Of a stretch of 64,000 bases of DNA, positions 1-10,269 are shown one piece after another. Source of the stretch: Niebla homalea (taxonomy: Eukaryota > Ascomycota > Lecanoromycetes > Lecanorales > Ramalinaceae). Position 1 is the first letter of the stretch; each line of letters starts with the position of its first letter. The notes under the pieces were generated by a model. The model was not told the origin of the DNA. It saw only the letters and a list, made by a program, of their open reading frames with translations, and searched no databases. A program made the position numbers and the translations under genes. The DNA is taken from positions 186,001 through 250,000 of the forward strand of contig JAHGAU010000042.1 in assembly GCA_019925105.1 (NCBI GenBank), in the 5' to 3' direction.

Positions 1-1260
1 TCCCTCTCTCCCTCCCTCCCCCTCTTCTCACCGTCTTTCTCTCCCTCTCCCTCTCCCTCCCCCTCTTCTCACCGTCTTTCTCTCCCTCTCCCTCTCCCTC
101 TCCCCCTCCTTCTCTGCCTTTCTCTCTCTCCCTCTCTCCCTTTCTCTCCCTCTCAGTCATTCTCTCCACCTCCCCTCCACGAACAAGACCTCCGCAAAAA
201 TCGCTGACGCACTACGAGACGAAATCCCCCATTTTCAGCATTGGACAAAGATGTATGACTGCAGCCATTTCTCTTATCTTTCTATCTTTCTCCCCCCTCG
301 CTTCACGAACAAGAACTCGGCAAAAAATCGCGACGCACCGCGATACGGATTCCCCCCTTTTTTCAGCATTCGAGGAAGATGTATGACTGCAGCCCCTTCT
401 CTTATCTCTTTGTTTATCTATCGATTTATCTGTCAAAAACCAGAGGGTGAGGGGGCGTGTGGCTGTGTGTCTGTTAAAGACCAGCAGGGAGGGAAGGGGG
501 GCGTGTACACAGTGAAGCATAAGCAAGCTATAACATGTATATATAGCTGTTAACATCCAATCCCTCCTTATCTTCAGATGGGACAGTGCGTATGGTGGTG
601 GTGGGGGGGGAAGTGCACGGGAGGTCATCAATGAACGGATATCGCGAGAGGGATTCCCCCTTTTCCAGCGTTTAAATAAGGATGACTGACTGCTGCACTG
701 GATGACTCGCTGCTTCTCTTATCTGTCTAGCAGTCTGTCTCTGTTAAAAACGAGGAGGGAGGGGGAGCGTATATATAGTGAAGCATAAGCAAGCTATGAC
801 ATAGGTATGTACCCCTCCCTTATCTTCAGATAGGACAGCGCGACTGGTGGTGGTGGTTGGGGGGAAGTGCACGGGAGTTCATTAAACGAACGGATACCGC
901 GAGACGGATTCCCCCGTTTTCAGTATTGGACAGGGATGCCTGATTATTATACTGGATGACTCGCTGCTTCTCTTGTCTATCTGTCTGTGTCTGTATATCT
1001 ATCTGTCTGTCAAAGACCAGGAGGGTTGGTGGCCAACATCAGCAAGCTGCAACATGTGTATATAGCCGCGACCAACGAAACCCTTCCTCATCTCTAGATG
1101 GGACAGCGTATGTGGTGGTGGGGAAACTGCACAGGAGTCCATCGACGAACGACTGGCTGGGAAACGACAATGGGGCAACGGGGCAATGCGCAATGGTTTT
1201 GATCCCCATTGTGTGTGTGTGTGTGTTGGGATTATATCTGCATGGATACAGTTTATCGTG
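1..1260. repeat. Low-complexity CT tract and degenerate ~270 bp tandem repeat
   Basis: The first ~170 bases are an imperfect CT-rich run. From about 180 to 1170 a longer unit recurs three times with decay: a 'gattcccccttttcagcatt'-like block (near 350, 650 and 905), a 'ctgttaaaga-ccaggaggga' block (near 475, 745 and 1012), an 'agtgaagcataagcaagct' block (near 510, 778 and, truncated, 1040), a 'cttatcttcagatgggacag' block (near 567, 817 and 1088) and a 'gtggtggtggggg-aagtgcacggga' block (near 592, 848 and 1112). Unit length is about 250-275 bp. Open frames across it shift between copies and carry no protein-like signal, so I read it as non-coding. Confidence 0.75.
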
Positions 1261-1384
1261 ATGGGTAGGTAGGTATGTTATGTCTCTGCTTTCCCAATCT
1301 CACACACACACAATCTGCCAATCCCAGTGTTTTTTCTTCCGCCGCCGCCTCCACATTGCCGTCACCTCAGTTCAATAATCCAAC

Positions 1385-3301
1385 TCACATGAACTTCCCC
1401 GCCAGCGCCCCCATCCCCCCGCCGCTGCCGCTCTGCAGGTACATCTTCAGCGCCATTTTGCCGGCCGCATTGACGGCGGATTGTTTGTCGGCGCCGGATT
1501 GCTGGCAAGCGTTCACACGGGCGTCGGTTAGCCATCAACGTTCTTGCCCCAACCAACCCCGAATCTCCTTTTTCCCTTTCGTACCTACTCCTTCCACCCT
1601 TTTCCACCTGATCCAAGGATGAGAATGGGACTTACTAGATTCCCGTTCTGGGCCTGCTGATCGAACAGCTTACTCGCCTGCCCCATGGCCATGCCGATGA
1701 ACCCGTTCTGGCTGGCCCCGCCGCCCATGCTGCCGCCGCCCATTCCCGCGCCTCCACCACCTGCGCTACCGGATTGTCCGCCCTGACATAAGTACATGAC
1801 AATGTCAGTCACTCAGTTCACTTTTTACCACCTTCAATACCAATGTATCGTCCCCCCCTAGGCCATCCGGCGCCCCCATCACTTGACATGCTACACCCCC
1901 ATCACTGAACATGCCGCACACATATCCACTCACAACACCAGACTGCCAAACCGCCAAAATTTTGCACAAGGGGAAAGGAGGGGGATGGGATATACCGTAA
2001 ACATCTTCAAAGCCTGCATCGCCGCTCCCGCACCCACTGTCTCGGAGGAGTGGTTGTTTCCCTGCTGCTGACCGCCCTGACCGCCACCGTACATGGCCTG
2101 GTGGGCGCCGACCATGCCGGACTCGTCGATGGATTCATTTTGGATCGAGTGTTTGTTGCCCGAGAGGAAGCCGAGGGCAGAGGAGAAGAGGGAGGAGTCC
2201 TGTGGAGGGGGTTCAGTAGGCGGCAGGGTGGGGTTGGAGATGGTGAAGAGGGAGCTGGGATGGGGTGGAGGGAGATGGGATGGAGTGGAAGATGGAGAGA
2301 CGCAGGAATGGGGAAGTGGAGGGAGGTAGTTCGGAGGGTGAGAGAAGGGAAAGCGGGGGGACGATGGGAGTATTAGAGGAAAGAGGAGGAATGGAAGAGT
2401 AGAAACGATGGCGTGGATGGAGGAAGGGGAAAGGGAGAATACATACACCGCTTCCCTCGCCATGCTCCTGCGCATGCCCCATGGCGCCGCCGAACTCATT
2501 GTCGTTGTCGTTGTAACCGCCTTGGTGACCGCCGCCTGTACACACAGAAGCACATTAGCCCATCGCATCCTCTAACCTTCCTGTTCGCGTGACAACATCG
2601 CCCTTATCCCGAGCACATCACCATGATTACCCTTCACGCAGCAGTCACCTCCATTCGTCCGCTTCCCCAGCTCTTGTACCCTTCTTTCATTCTCCCATCC
2701 CGCGGAAGACAGCTTCGTCTGTCGTGATTTGGATTGCGTATTGATATATCCATTTCCCATCCTACAAAACACCCCAGCTCCTGTTCTCATGCCATCTGCA
2801 CAGCAGTCCAATCCCAGCATGACCATCCATATTCTTCCTCTTCTTTTCTTCTTTTTCTTGCGCGGCATCTCTCCTCCCTCTTCACGCCCCTCCTATCACC
2901 TCTTGTCTTTTTCCTCATTTCTCTTCCTCCTTCCTTCCTTCCCTCCTCTTTCCTCCTCTTTCCCCTTCCCCCCTTTTCCCGATCTCTTCCCCCGCCCCCC
3001 CTCCCACACCGCCACCAAATTCCCCTCCACCCATCTCCCTCCCCCGAAACCCAAAACCCAAACCAAACGATCAACAACGGAGAGAGCAAAAATCACACCC
3101 ACCATACCCCCCAATCCCCTGCCTCCCACCGCCATACTCCTGACCACCGCTGTTGTATTCGGACCCGCCCTGGCGACCATACTCTCCTCCTCCACCACCT
3201 CCTCCTCCTCCTCCGTATCCCCCGCCGCCATATCCACCACCACCACTACCACCGCCACCGCCGCTGGCGGGGTAATTACCGGATTGTTCGTAGTACGACA
3301 T
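1385..3301 (-). CDS. Glycine-rich DUF7721 (beta-flanking-like) protein
   Basis: Five exons fit: complement(join(1385..1501,1636..1782,1996..2199,2447..2535,3103..3301)), giving 251 residues with all phases consistent. Residues 1-70 are a Tyr-Glu start followed by a long Gly/Tyr run (MSYYEQSGNY, then GGGGYGG repeats). The body contains GHAQEHGEGSG, DSSLFSSALGFLSGNKHSI and DESGMVGAHQAMYGG, and the protein ends AAGKMALKMY...GALAGKFM, the pattern I associate with the fungal DUF7721 or 'beta-flanking protein' family. Function is unknown; a soluble, partly disordered protein is likely. The 567 bp intron before the first exon is unusually long and very CT-rich, so an extra small exon there cannot be excluded. 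The start is the first ATG of the Gly-rich frame. Confidence 0.65.
2536..3102 (-). other. Long CT/GA-rich intron
   Basis: This is the first intron of the DUF7721 gene. It is about 570 bp, an order of magnitude longer than the other introns in the window, and its plus strand is a dense polypyrimidine tract (about 2830-3010). Many open frames across it are artefacts of that composition. Confidence 0.5.
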
Positions 3302-3974
3302 TGACTTCGCTGTTTGTCTCAACGCGTTCTATTCTGTTCTGTTCTGTGTGTGTGTGTGCGTGCTGTGTCACTTTGTTCTGTGTAAAGAACGAGAAAGGAG
3401 GTTTGGATGAAGAAGGAGAAGAAGAAGAAGAAGGAACTGCCTGGAATGTCGTTGTATGAAACAACGCAATCGTACATCATTCGATTACCCTTGCATATGC
3501 GGAGCGACGTCAGGTGGGGTGCGGGGTTGGGGGAACTTTTATGCAACTTTATGCATGAGAGCGTTTTCTGGTTTTTGTCGGTTGTAATTGTGCAATTGTG
3601 CAATAATAATTTAGATCTCAGGTCGTCTGACGTTGTCTTCATTATTATTGCGACGTTCTCGGTCATGGTATGTTGTAGACATGGAGCTGTGGCAGTTGAT
3701 TGACCGATTATGAGCCATGGTGATGAACCACAAAGGTTTTCCCATCTCACGAATCAAGCAGACAATCCTATATGGTCACTTTGTGAGAAGCGTTTCCTTC
3801 CCTCCCATATCTAACACTCTATATGAATCTTCTTATCCCATGCTCATCCCATTGCCTAATGCACCCAACCATATATCCTCCAATTATCCAATCCATGCTC
3901 AATGCGGAAGGAACCTTTCACCAAGGACGCTCTTACACTTGCTCTCCTTGTCTCCAAGAAACCATTCATCTCTA
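3302..3974. other. Intergenic, no gene seen
   Basis: Upstream of the DUF7721 gene and downstream of the SEL1-repeat gene. It holds a short TG run (about 3343-3362), a GAA-rich stretch (3410-3435) and AT-rich sequence, with no protein-like frame. Confidence 0.5.
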
Positions 3975-6261
3975 TCAGAACAGTCCCCATTTCTTCTTCC
4001 CCTTTTCCTCCCCACCTCTCCCTTTCCCACCATCTCCATCGATCCGCGGTGACGGGAGCCTACCACTCGCCGCAGTATCACTCCCTCCACCCGACGCCGC
4101 CGCTCTGATGGCAGCAAGCCGGTGCTTTGCCCTCTCATCGCCTTGGTCTGCAGCTCGGACATACCACATGTTGGCCTCGAGGGGATCCCGCCGGCAGCCG
4201 ATACCCATCTCGGTGAAGTAGCCGACCGCGTACTCAGCTTTTGGAAGACCTGGGAGTTTATGTAAGCCATGGGAGCCAGCAAGAATCAAGACCTTCAAGT
4301 GGAAGAAAAAGAGAGAAAAAAGGGCTGGAGAATATCTTGGGCGACATACCAGTCTCCGCAGCCTGCTTAGCCCACTCAAACGCCTCATTCTCATCCTTAT
4401 CCAGCATCGGCTCGGCACCGACCATGTACCATGCACACAACGCCATCTGTGCGAGTGCATGACCCTGCGTCGCCGCCCCAGTGTAGAAGTGCACACTCAA
4501 AGCCGGATCTTTGGGACATGACAGCTTGCCATGCTCGTACGCATCTCCTAACCTATAATTCGCTTCCACATGACCAAGATCCGCAGATTGTGTGAACAGC
4601 TGCGCAGAGTAGGACGGATCCTGGAAGATGTCATCGCCATAGCCAGTCTCGTGCAGCAGGCCCAGCTCGTAGGGTGCAGAATTGTATTGGAAATCCGCAC
4701 TTTCGGCCGATCGCTTCAACCATTTCAGACCCTCGCGATACCGGTTGACGAGCCCCATATCACCCACCAGACAGGCGCGACCTAGGCGAGACATGGCGCC
4801 CGGATGGTTCTTGGACGCCGACTGGCGATAAAACTGAACCGCTTTCTGCGGGTCCTTGCGACAGCCCCAGCCAAACTCGTAACACAAGGCAGCGCGGTAC
4901 CCAGCTTCCGCGTGCCCATGCTTGCTCGCGGCGACAAAAAGTGGAAAAGCCCGATCATTATCGGGAGTGCCTTTATTGAACAGGCCAGAAGCGAATCCAT
5001 CCGCAAGGTAATATTGTGCAAAGGGGTATGAACGATCCGAAAGCTTCAGAAGAAGTTGACGGGCTTCACGGAGGAGGTTCGTGCGCTCAGAGTTGGGCGA
5101 GCTTGTCCCCGCGTTGCTGGCGCCCTCATTTGCAACGTCGGCCGCTGCATTGACCATGAAGACTGCGAATTCATACTGGATGGTAGGGTCATTTGTCTTC
5201 TTGGCATTCATGCGGTACATTTCCAAGGTCTTCTTGGTATCCAGTAAGGTCGCATTTTGGCCAACAGATGATTGTAGGTGAGTGTTGTCGAGACTGGTGG
5301 GTGCCGGCGGAGGCTGTGGATAGGGTACATTCAGTAGATCAATGAAGGACATTGGCCGATTGTCGGGAGACGCCCTTGAAGGTGAAGGTGTCCGAGCGTT
5401 GGGGGTTCCGGGCGAAAGTGTCCGCCCAGGACCACCTTCAGAAGCTGTAGAATATGATGATATCGGCCTAGGTAGTGAGTAACCTGAAGATGGCCTCGGG
5501 AGGTTGGCACCCAAATGAGCGCTTGAAGGAGTCAAGCGACCACCATGCTGTGGCACTGGAGGTGCCGAGTCTCCTGAAACACGTCGAACTTGCGTCAAGG
5601 GCGTGTTGTTGTCTGCTGATAACCTTCGGTCATGACTTGGCGGTCTGCCATGATTTGTTTGGAATAGCTGGTGATGGTATTGCAATGGCTGGGGCGACAT
5701 TTGCGGCTCCTGCCTGACTTCATTCATTATGTGGCTCCAGCTGCCAGCGGATGTATGTCTCGAGCTGGATGGGCTGTTACCAGATGAGATGATGGCACTT
5801 TGAGGTTGTTGTATATTGCCAGCTGAGTGGGTATAGGTGAGGTGGGGTCTGGAGGGAAGAGTCTGAGTGACTGGCATTGAGTCGCTTGATTTCCGTCGAG
5901 CGTGGCGGGCCTCGAACTCTGCCTGCAATTGAGGTGATGCCGGCTGGGTGGTTTGACCCCTCATGAATGCATCGTCCCCGGTCTCAAAGGACGACTTGCG
6001 AGCCAGCACTGGCGGTTGTAGTGGGCCCATAGTGCCAATACCATGTAAAGGTGAGGGATCCCGGCCTTGCGAGCCACCATACGCATTTCCTTGAGAAGAT
6101 GACAGCGGGCGTCTTTTAGGCATGTCTCGAGGATATGAGCTGGATGAGCCATTTTCCTTGGATGCGTCGCGCGTGTGGTAGGAAGGCGGCGGACTCGAGG
6201 GCGGAGGGGATTTGATGGGATTCTGCAATGGCCAGGATGGAGGCGGACTGTGTGTGGCCAT
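3975..6261 (-). CDS. SEL1-repeat chitin synthase activator (Skt5/Chs4-like)
   Basis: Two exons, complement(join(3975..4249,4350..6261)), give 728 residues. Residues 1 to about 330 are low-complexity, rich in Ser, Pro and Gln, and presumably disordered. From about 340 (LDTKKTLEMYRMNAKKTNDP) a run of about seven SEL1/TPR-like helical repeats follows, recognisable by A-x-Y-x-L-G and G-x-G-x-x-x-D-x-x-x-A cores such as YELGLLHETGYG, YRLGDAYEHGKL and YAVGYFTEMGIGC. The end is basic (GKKKWGLF). In budding yeast the related Skt5/Chs4 binds and activates Chs3, the class IV-type chitin synthase, at the plasma membrane and bud neck. A class IV chitin synthase lies about 4 kb to the right, so a shared role in wall chitin is a reasonable inference. 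The start is the first ATG of the long frame. Confidence 0.85.
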
Positions 6262-7371
6262 GATGGGTCACCTCAAGACCTGGACTCGCCAGAAGCCCGT
6301 GAATACCCAACACCAAGATCTTGTTTCCTACGCTCTTTCTTTGTACGGGCTGGATTTGTATAACCTTTGTCTGGCTACTGGCTTTCAAGAGCGCATACGG
6401 CTAAGACTAAAGAACTCTTTCCGAGGGTTTTCAGTATATGATATGTGGGGCGAATGGATCCTGTATCTCTGGCCTTACAGGGAGAAGGTTGGGAGGAAGT
6501 GAGGAACGCTGGTCATATAGATGCTTGGGTGTATTAGATTGTCTGCGCTCTCTGCGTGATGCGTCTATCTGGGATCGGGTTTGTTGTTGTGCTTTAAACA
6601 GATCATCGATATCCTGCAGCATTAACACGGAGCGTCTCAGTATAATAAGGCTTGGTGGGTGTATCCAATCAAGGAGGAGTTCGTCGAGTCAAACTTTCAT
6701 TAAGGGTGATGTGAGAAGGAAGTTTGGAAAGAAGGCTTGAGGTTGACAATATGTACAAGCACAGGCAAACAAGGCTGAGGGTCATAAAGTCGCCGAAGAG
6801 AAGTGGGTGGTATCAAGTATAGCCTGTCTTCTCTGGAGCCTCTTGGGAAGTATTGGAAGCTGACAAGGCAAGCGCCTTCCTGGATGATGCATCTTTCTTT
6901 AGAAATTCCAAGCCTCAATAATAAATAATCATACTAATATTCCGTAGATAATCCGACCCAGCCGGCTGATGTTCCGACACTCCGACCAACCCTTTCTTGC
7001 CCCACACCCACGTTTTTTCCCCGTCGTGACCGGGTTTTGCCAAGCCGTGCAGATCTTCAGGGGAAATTATCCACCTTGATTAATGCAAACAAGATTGAAG
7101 GATTCCAAGATCAGGCAATGAAAAACACTTGATTCCTACTACTACTATTAGCACCATAGTGTCTATTAAGCGTTGTCAGTCAGTGGCGCTGCTCATAACG
7201 CCTGAGTAGGCTAATGGACTTAGAGGCAAAAGAATAAATCTCTTTGTACCACGTCCTGGGGCGACAAGCTCAGCATTGTCCACCATATTCGCATGCTTCA
7301 CGCCAACACATTGTCGCAGAAAAGGCAGCCGGACGCCACTGCCCCATTGGAGTATAGGCTTCATTGTTTGA
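6262..7371. other. Intergenic, likely promoter of the SEL1-repeat gene
   Basis: About 1.1 kb upstream of the minus-strand SEL1-repeat gene. Short frames are present but none shows a recognisable motif. An AT-rich patch lies at about 6915-6950. Confidence 0.4.
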
Positions 7372-7649
7372 TTAGTCGACACGCAGGCAGTCGGCCTGGG
7401 AGCATGTCAAGTGGGAGAATATTCAAACTCTTGAAACCATACCTTGTGAATGTCCATGAAACGTCGGTTTCCGCCTTCTGCCACAGTAGAGAAGATAAAC
7501 CACTCAAAACTGTGCAATGACCCGAGTTCAAAAGAGCTTTCCATGAGCGTTTCATCGGACTTCCACAAATAGCTTCTTGCTCTTCTTCGTGTGATCATGT
7601 ACTCACGTGTCTGCCACTGGAGGTTGTACAACAGAGCTTCCAGACTCAT
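7372..7649 (-). CDS. Possible small two-exon gene, unrecognised
   Basis: complement(join(7372..7395,7443..7649)) gives a 76-residue product: MSLEALLYNLQWQTREYM..., then SFELGSLHSFEWFIFSTVAEGG and an end in HKADCLRVD. Support is the protein-like composition, a donor (GTATGG), a CTTGAC branch point and a CCCAG acceptor that joins in frame to a stop. I do not recognise a family. It could equally be a remnant of a longer gene, because open sequence continues on this strand to about 8024. Confidence 0.25.
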
Positions 7650-8202
7650 AGCTCATATTAGGCAACTTGTGTCTTGTGCCTCTTTGCCTCGTCTTGTAAT
7701 AATAGCGGTAAAATCCAAGGAGGTCCGAATCTGGGCTTCTTCTCCTGACCTGTGACTGGGTTCTCTCATAATAAGGGTACAGTGCAAACGCTGTTGGTGG
7801 CACGCCCTCCACTAAGATTGTATATCATACCCAGAGCTCCTTCTTTTCAGGTCACAATCACCAGACATCAAGCAATCATCCTTGTACCCATCCAAGAGCA
7901 GACAAGATGTGCTCAAAGCTGACCGGTAGATGCCATCTTGTAGGCGAAATGCCATTGTGCAGCACTTCCTCATGACGCCCAATCCTTTCTCTTTCGCCGA
8001 AGTAGGTAGTTCTTCTTCTTCCATAGACTCGCAAATTCATATCGTTTCCGCAGAGCTCGAGAGGATCGACTCGCGAAAGAGACTTTGTCCCACATTATCT
8101 TTCAATGAATTGCCAATTGGGCTCCGCCCCTACCAGTACCTTTGCAGACACGGTACGATACTCGCTAGACATCCTTGGCAATTAGGAGGCTGAACATGAC
8201 AG
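7650..8202. other. Uncertain region upstream of the CCCH gene
   Basis: Open frames exist on both strands (minus from an ATG at 8024; plus from an ATG at 7930 to about 8192). The plus frame beginning at 7930 (MPSCRRNAIVQHF) is a candidate 5' exon of the CCCH gene: a GTAGGT donor at 8002 would join in phase to the exon at 8203. A GTACGA donor at 8152 would not keep phase. No choice can be made from the sequence alone. Confidence 0.3.
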
Positions 8203-9487
8203 GGGATTGGGGCTTTTACCGCCATCTTGATCGATGGTTCCAAAGAGCGAGTGGGTTCATCAAAGACGGCACAACACTCCCTGAACCTTGGCTAATACCC
8301 TCCAAGTTCCTACTTGATCTTGTCACTGCCGGTTACGATGGAGGCCAAAGAGCTGCCTCGATGCTCGAGGATGGTTCTCGTCGCTTCCTGGAGCAGCAAG
8401 GCCTGCTCAACACCATGTGGGAAACCAAACTAACTTGTACCCTCTTGTACGTGTTTGCAGATCTGCAGGAGCTGAGCAATTTCTATACTCAAGCATGTCC
8501 GATTCGCCGACCCTTAGATCTGTCGAGGTTCGTGCTTGGGTTTGACAGATACCAGCTTAGGGGAGAAGCCATCCTGGGAGATGTTGATATGGAAATTTTC
8601 CACAGAGAACATTGCCTAGACAGTAAGACAAGGAACCCCATCAAGAACAATAGCTGACCAAGGCAGACCTAGTAAACATACTGGTATCAGATCATCGGTG
8701 CCTCGACATTATTTTCGCCAGCTCGATGAGAGGGGCAGCTGTCGAGTTGAAGAATAGACATAGAAATCCCACGGCGATCCAAACGAAATTGCGCTTCGCT
8801 ACTTTTCCAGGTGTCTTTGGCCCCATCAAATCTGGTCGAGCTCAGACAACATACCGTATTGGGGGATACAACGACATCCAAGATGACTGGCAACCGCGAT
8901 CCTCTCTTGCACTCAAACAGTATCTCGTGGAAGCCGATACAGTTGTCCCACAAGTAAACGCGTCGGCGACCATGGTCTACGCGAGAAACCGTCGATGCAA
9001 CGCAGAAAGCTCCCTCGCAGCGCAATGCACGGCGCTGCGCCATGCAAAGTCCGAAGGTCATTTTTCAGATATACATGCTTTCGACTCTAGCGCCACAGTC
9101 CTAAGGGACGCCAAAGGCAGACGGCTTGATGGACAATTAACGGTTGATGAATCTCTGGTGGACAGGATCGAGAACGGAAAACTTTGCAATGAATTCCATC
9201 TTAAGGGCCGGTGTTCGTTCAGGAAGTGCAGGTACCTGCATTTCTTAAAAGATGAGAAAACCCAAGAGGAACGAGCCCTAACAGCGGAAGAAAAGGAAAC
9301 ACTCCACTGCATGGCAAGGAGATCGCCTTGCAAGTATGGTACCGCATGTGACGATGTCCATTGCTATTCTGGACATCGGTGTGTGAATCACATCACAAAG
9401 GGGAAGATCAGATGTAGATTCCCGGAAAGCATGCATTTCGAGGTGGCGGAGCCAATTATCCAAGAAAAAGCAACCGTTGAATGTTAG
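8203..9487 (+). CDS. Tandem CCCH zinc-finger protein with DUF7923-like domain (5' end unresolved)
   Basis: Supported exons are join(8203..8250,8307..8622,8667..9487), about 394 residues without the missing N-terminus. The first exon reads FTAILIDGSKER and joins FLLDLVTAGYDGGQRAA, which together match the start of the fungal DUF7923 domain (hydrophobic strand, L-I-D-G, then D-L-V-T-A-G-x-x-G-G). The simple open frame through this intron loses the IDG strand, so the spliced form is preferred. A C-terminal pair of zinc fingers follows: C-x8-C-x4-C-x3-H (CNEFHLKGRCSFRKCRYLH, about residues 295-315) and C-x5-C-x4-C-x3-H (CKYGTACDDVHCYSGH). Such fingers often bind RNA. The true start must lie upstream, because the first exon begins with a splice acceptor. 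Confidence 0.7.
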
Positions 9488-10269
9488 CTGGAGGATTCAG
9501 GCAAGATATTGAGAAATTGGACCGCGAAGAGAAGTCTTACGTCATTTGTTGTAGATGTTTTGCTGTTGTCACAGAGCATTGAGCCTTGAAGTGATTCACT
9601 ATGAATTAATATGGGACTGTTAGAGGTGACTGGTTGAATTGTATACATTTCCTGCCAAGACACTAGGATCCTAACCCCTGAAGATGCCGAGACCCCCGTT
9701 GTGCAGGAGGCCGCTTACATAAGTGAGATTCGGATCAACACCAACAAATCAGGGATTTTGCAGGAGAAGGGGAAATCAATCCGGCCGATGCAACAAAGCG
9801 ATTATTCTTCTCATCCTGGAACAGCAATTCTTGATTCTTAGCTTCTGCTACCTCTCGCTCATCTTTCACACACTCGCTGTTGACTCAGTCTATACACTCG
9901 TTTGGGAAGGGAGGTCAACCTGTGCGACGGTCGCCGCGCGGCATCTTTTCGCCATCGTTCGTGTTTACTACTTTGCTGACCCGCTTTCCGAGCTCAACGA
10001 CCGCTACACAACCATCGTTCCTCAGCCTTGCTCCTTTTGTGACCTATAGCTGATCTCATCTTGACTCTTCTGCTACATCAGATCAAGGCTTTACTTCCTT
10101 GCCCAGTCGCTGGTCTGCCCCGTTCAAGATCTAGAACTAGTTGGAGGAGACAAAGGACTTGAGCCGAACACTCCCGCCTCTGCCTTTCAGCCTCATGGCC
10201 TTCAAGATTAGCTGAAAACGTCAATTGCCATATGCCCAGCAAGCTATCCTATATTTGTCAGCCACGATA
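9488..10269. promoter_or_regulatory. Chitin synthase promoter and leader
   Basis: About 780 bp between the CCCH gene and the chitin synthase. It holds CT-rich stretches (about 9850-10110) of the kind usual just upstream of fungal start sites. One 108-codon frame (9723-10049) has no ATG at its start and no domain and is rejected. Confidence 0.4.

Noticed and set aside
2729..3459. Long Ser/Pro/His plus-strand frames of 191 and 241 codons
   Set aside because: They run through a polypyrimidine tract and antisense to the Gly-rich exon; composition explains them.
9723..10049. A 108-codon frame upstream of the chitin synthase
   Set aside because: It opens at a non-ATG codon, sits where the 5' leader is expected and has no recognisable feature.
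10225..10269. Upstream ATG of the chitin synthase frame
   Set aside because: It adds a hydrophobic stretch unlike the polar, basic start usual for the family; the ATG at 10270 fits better.
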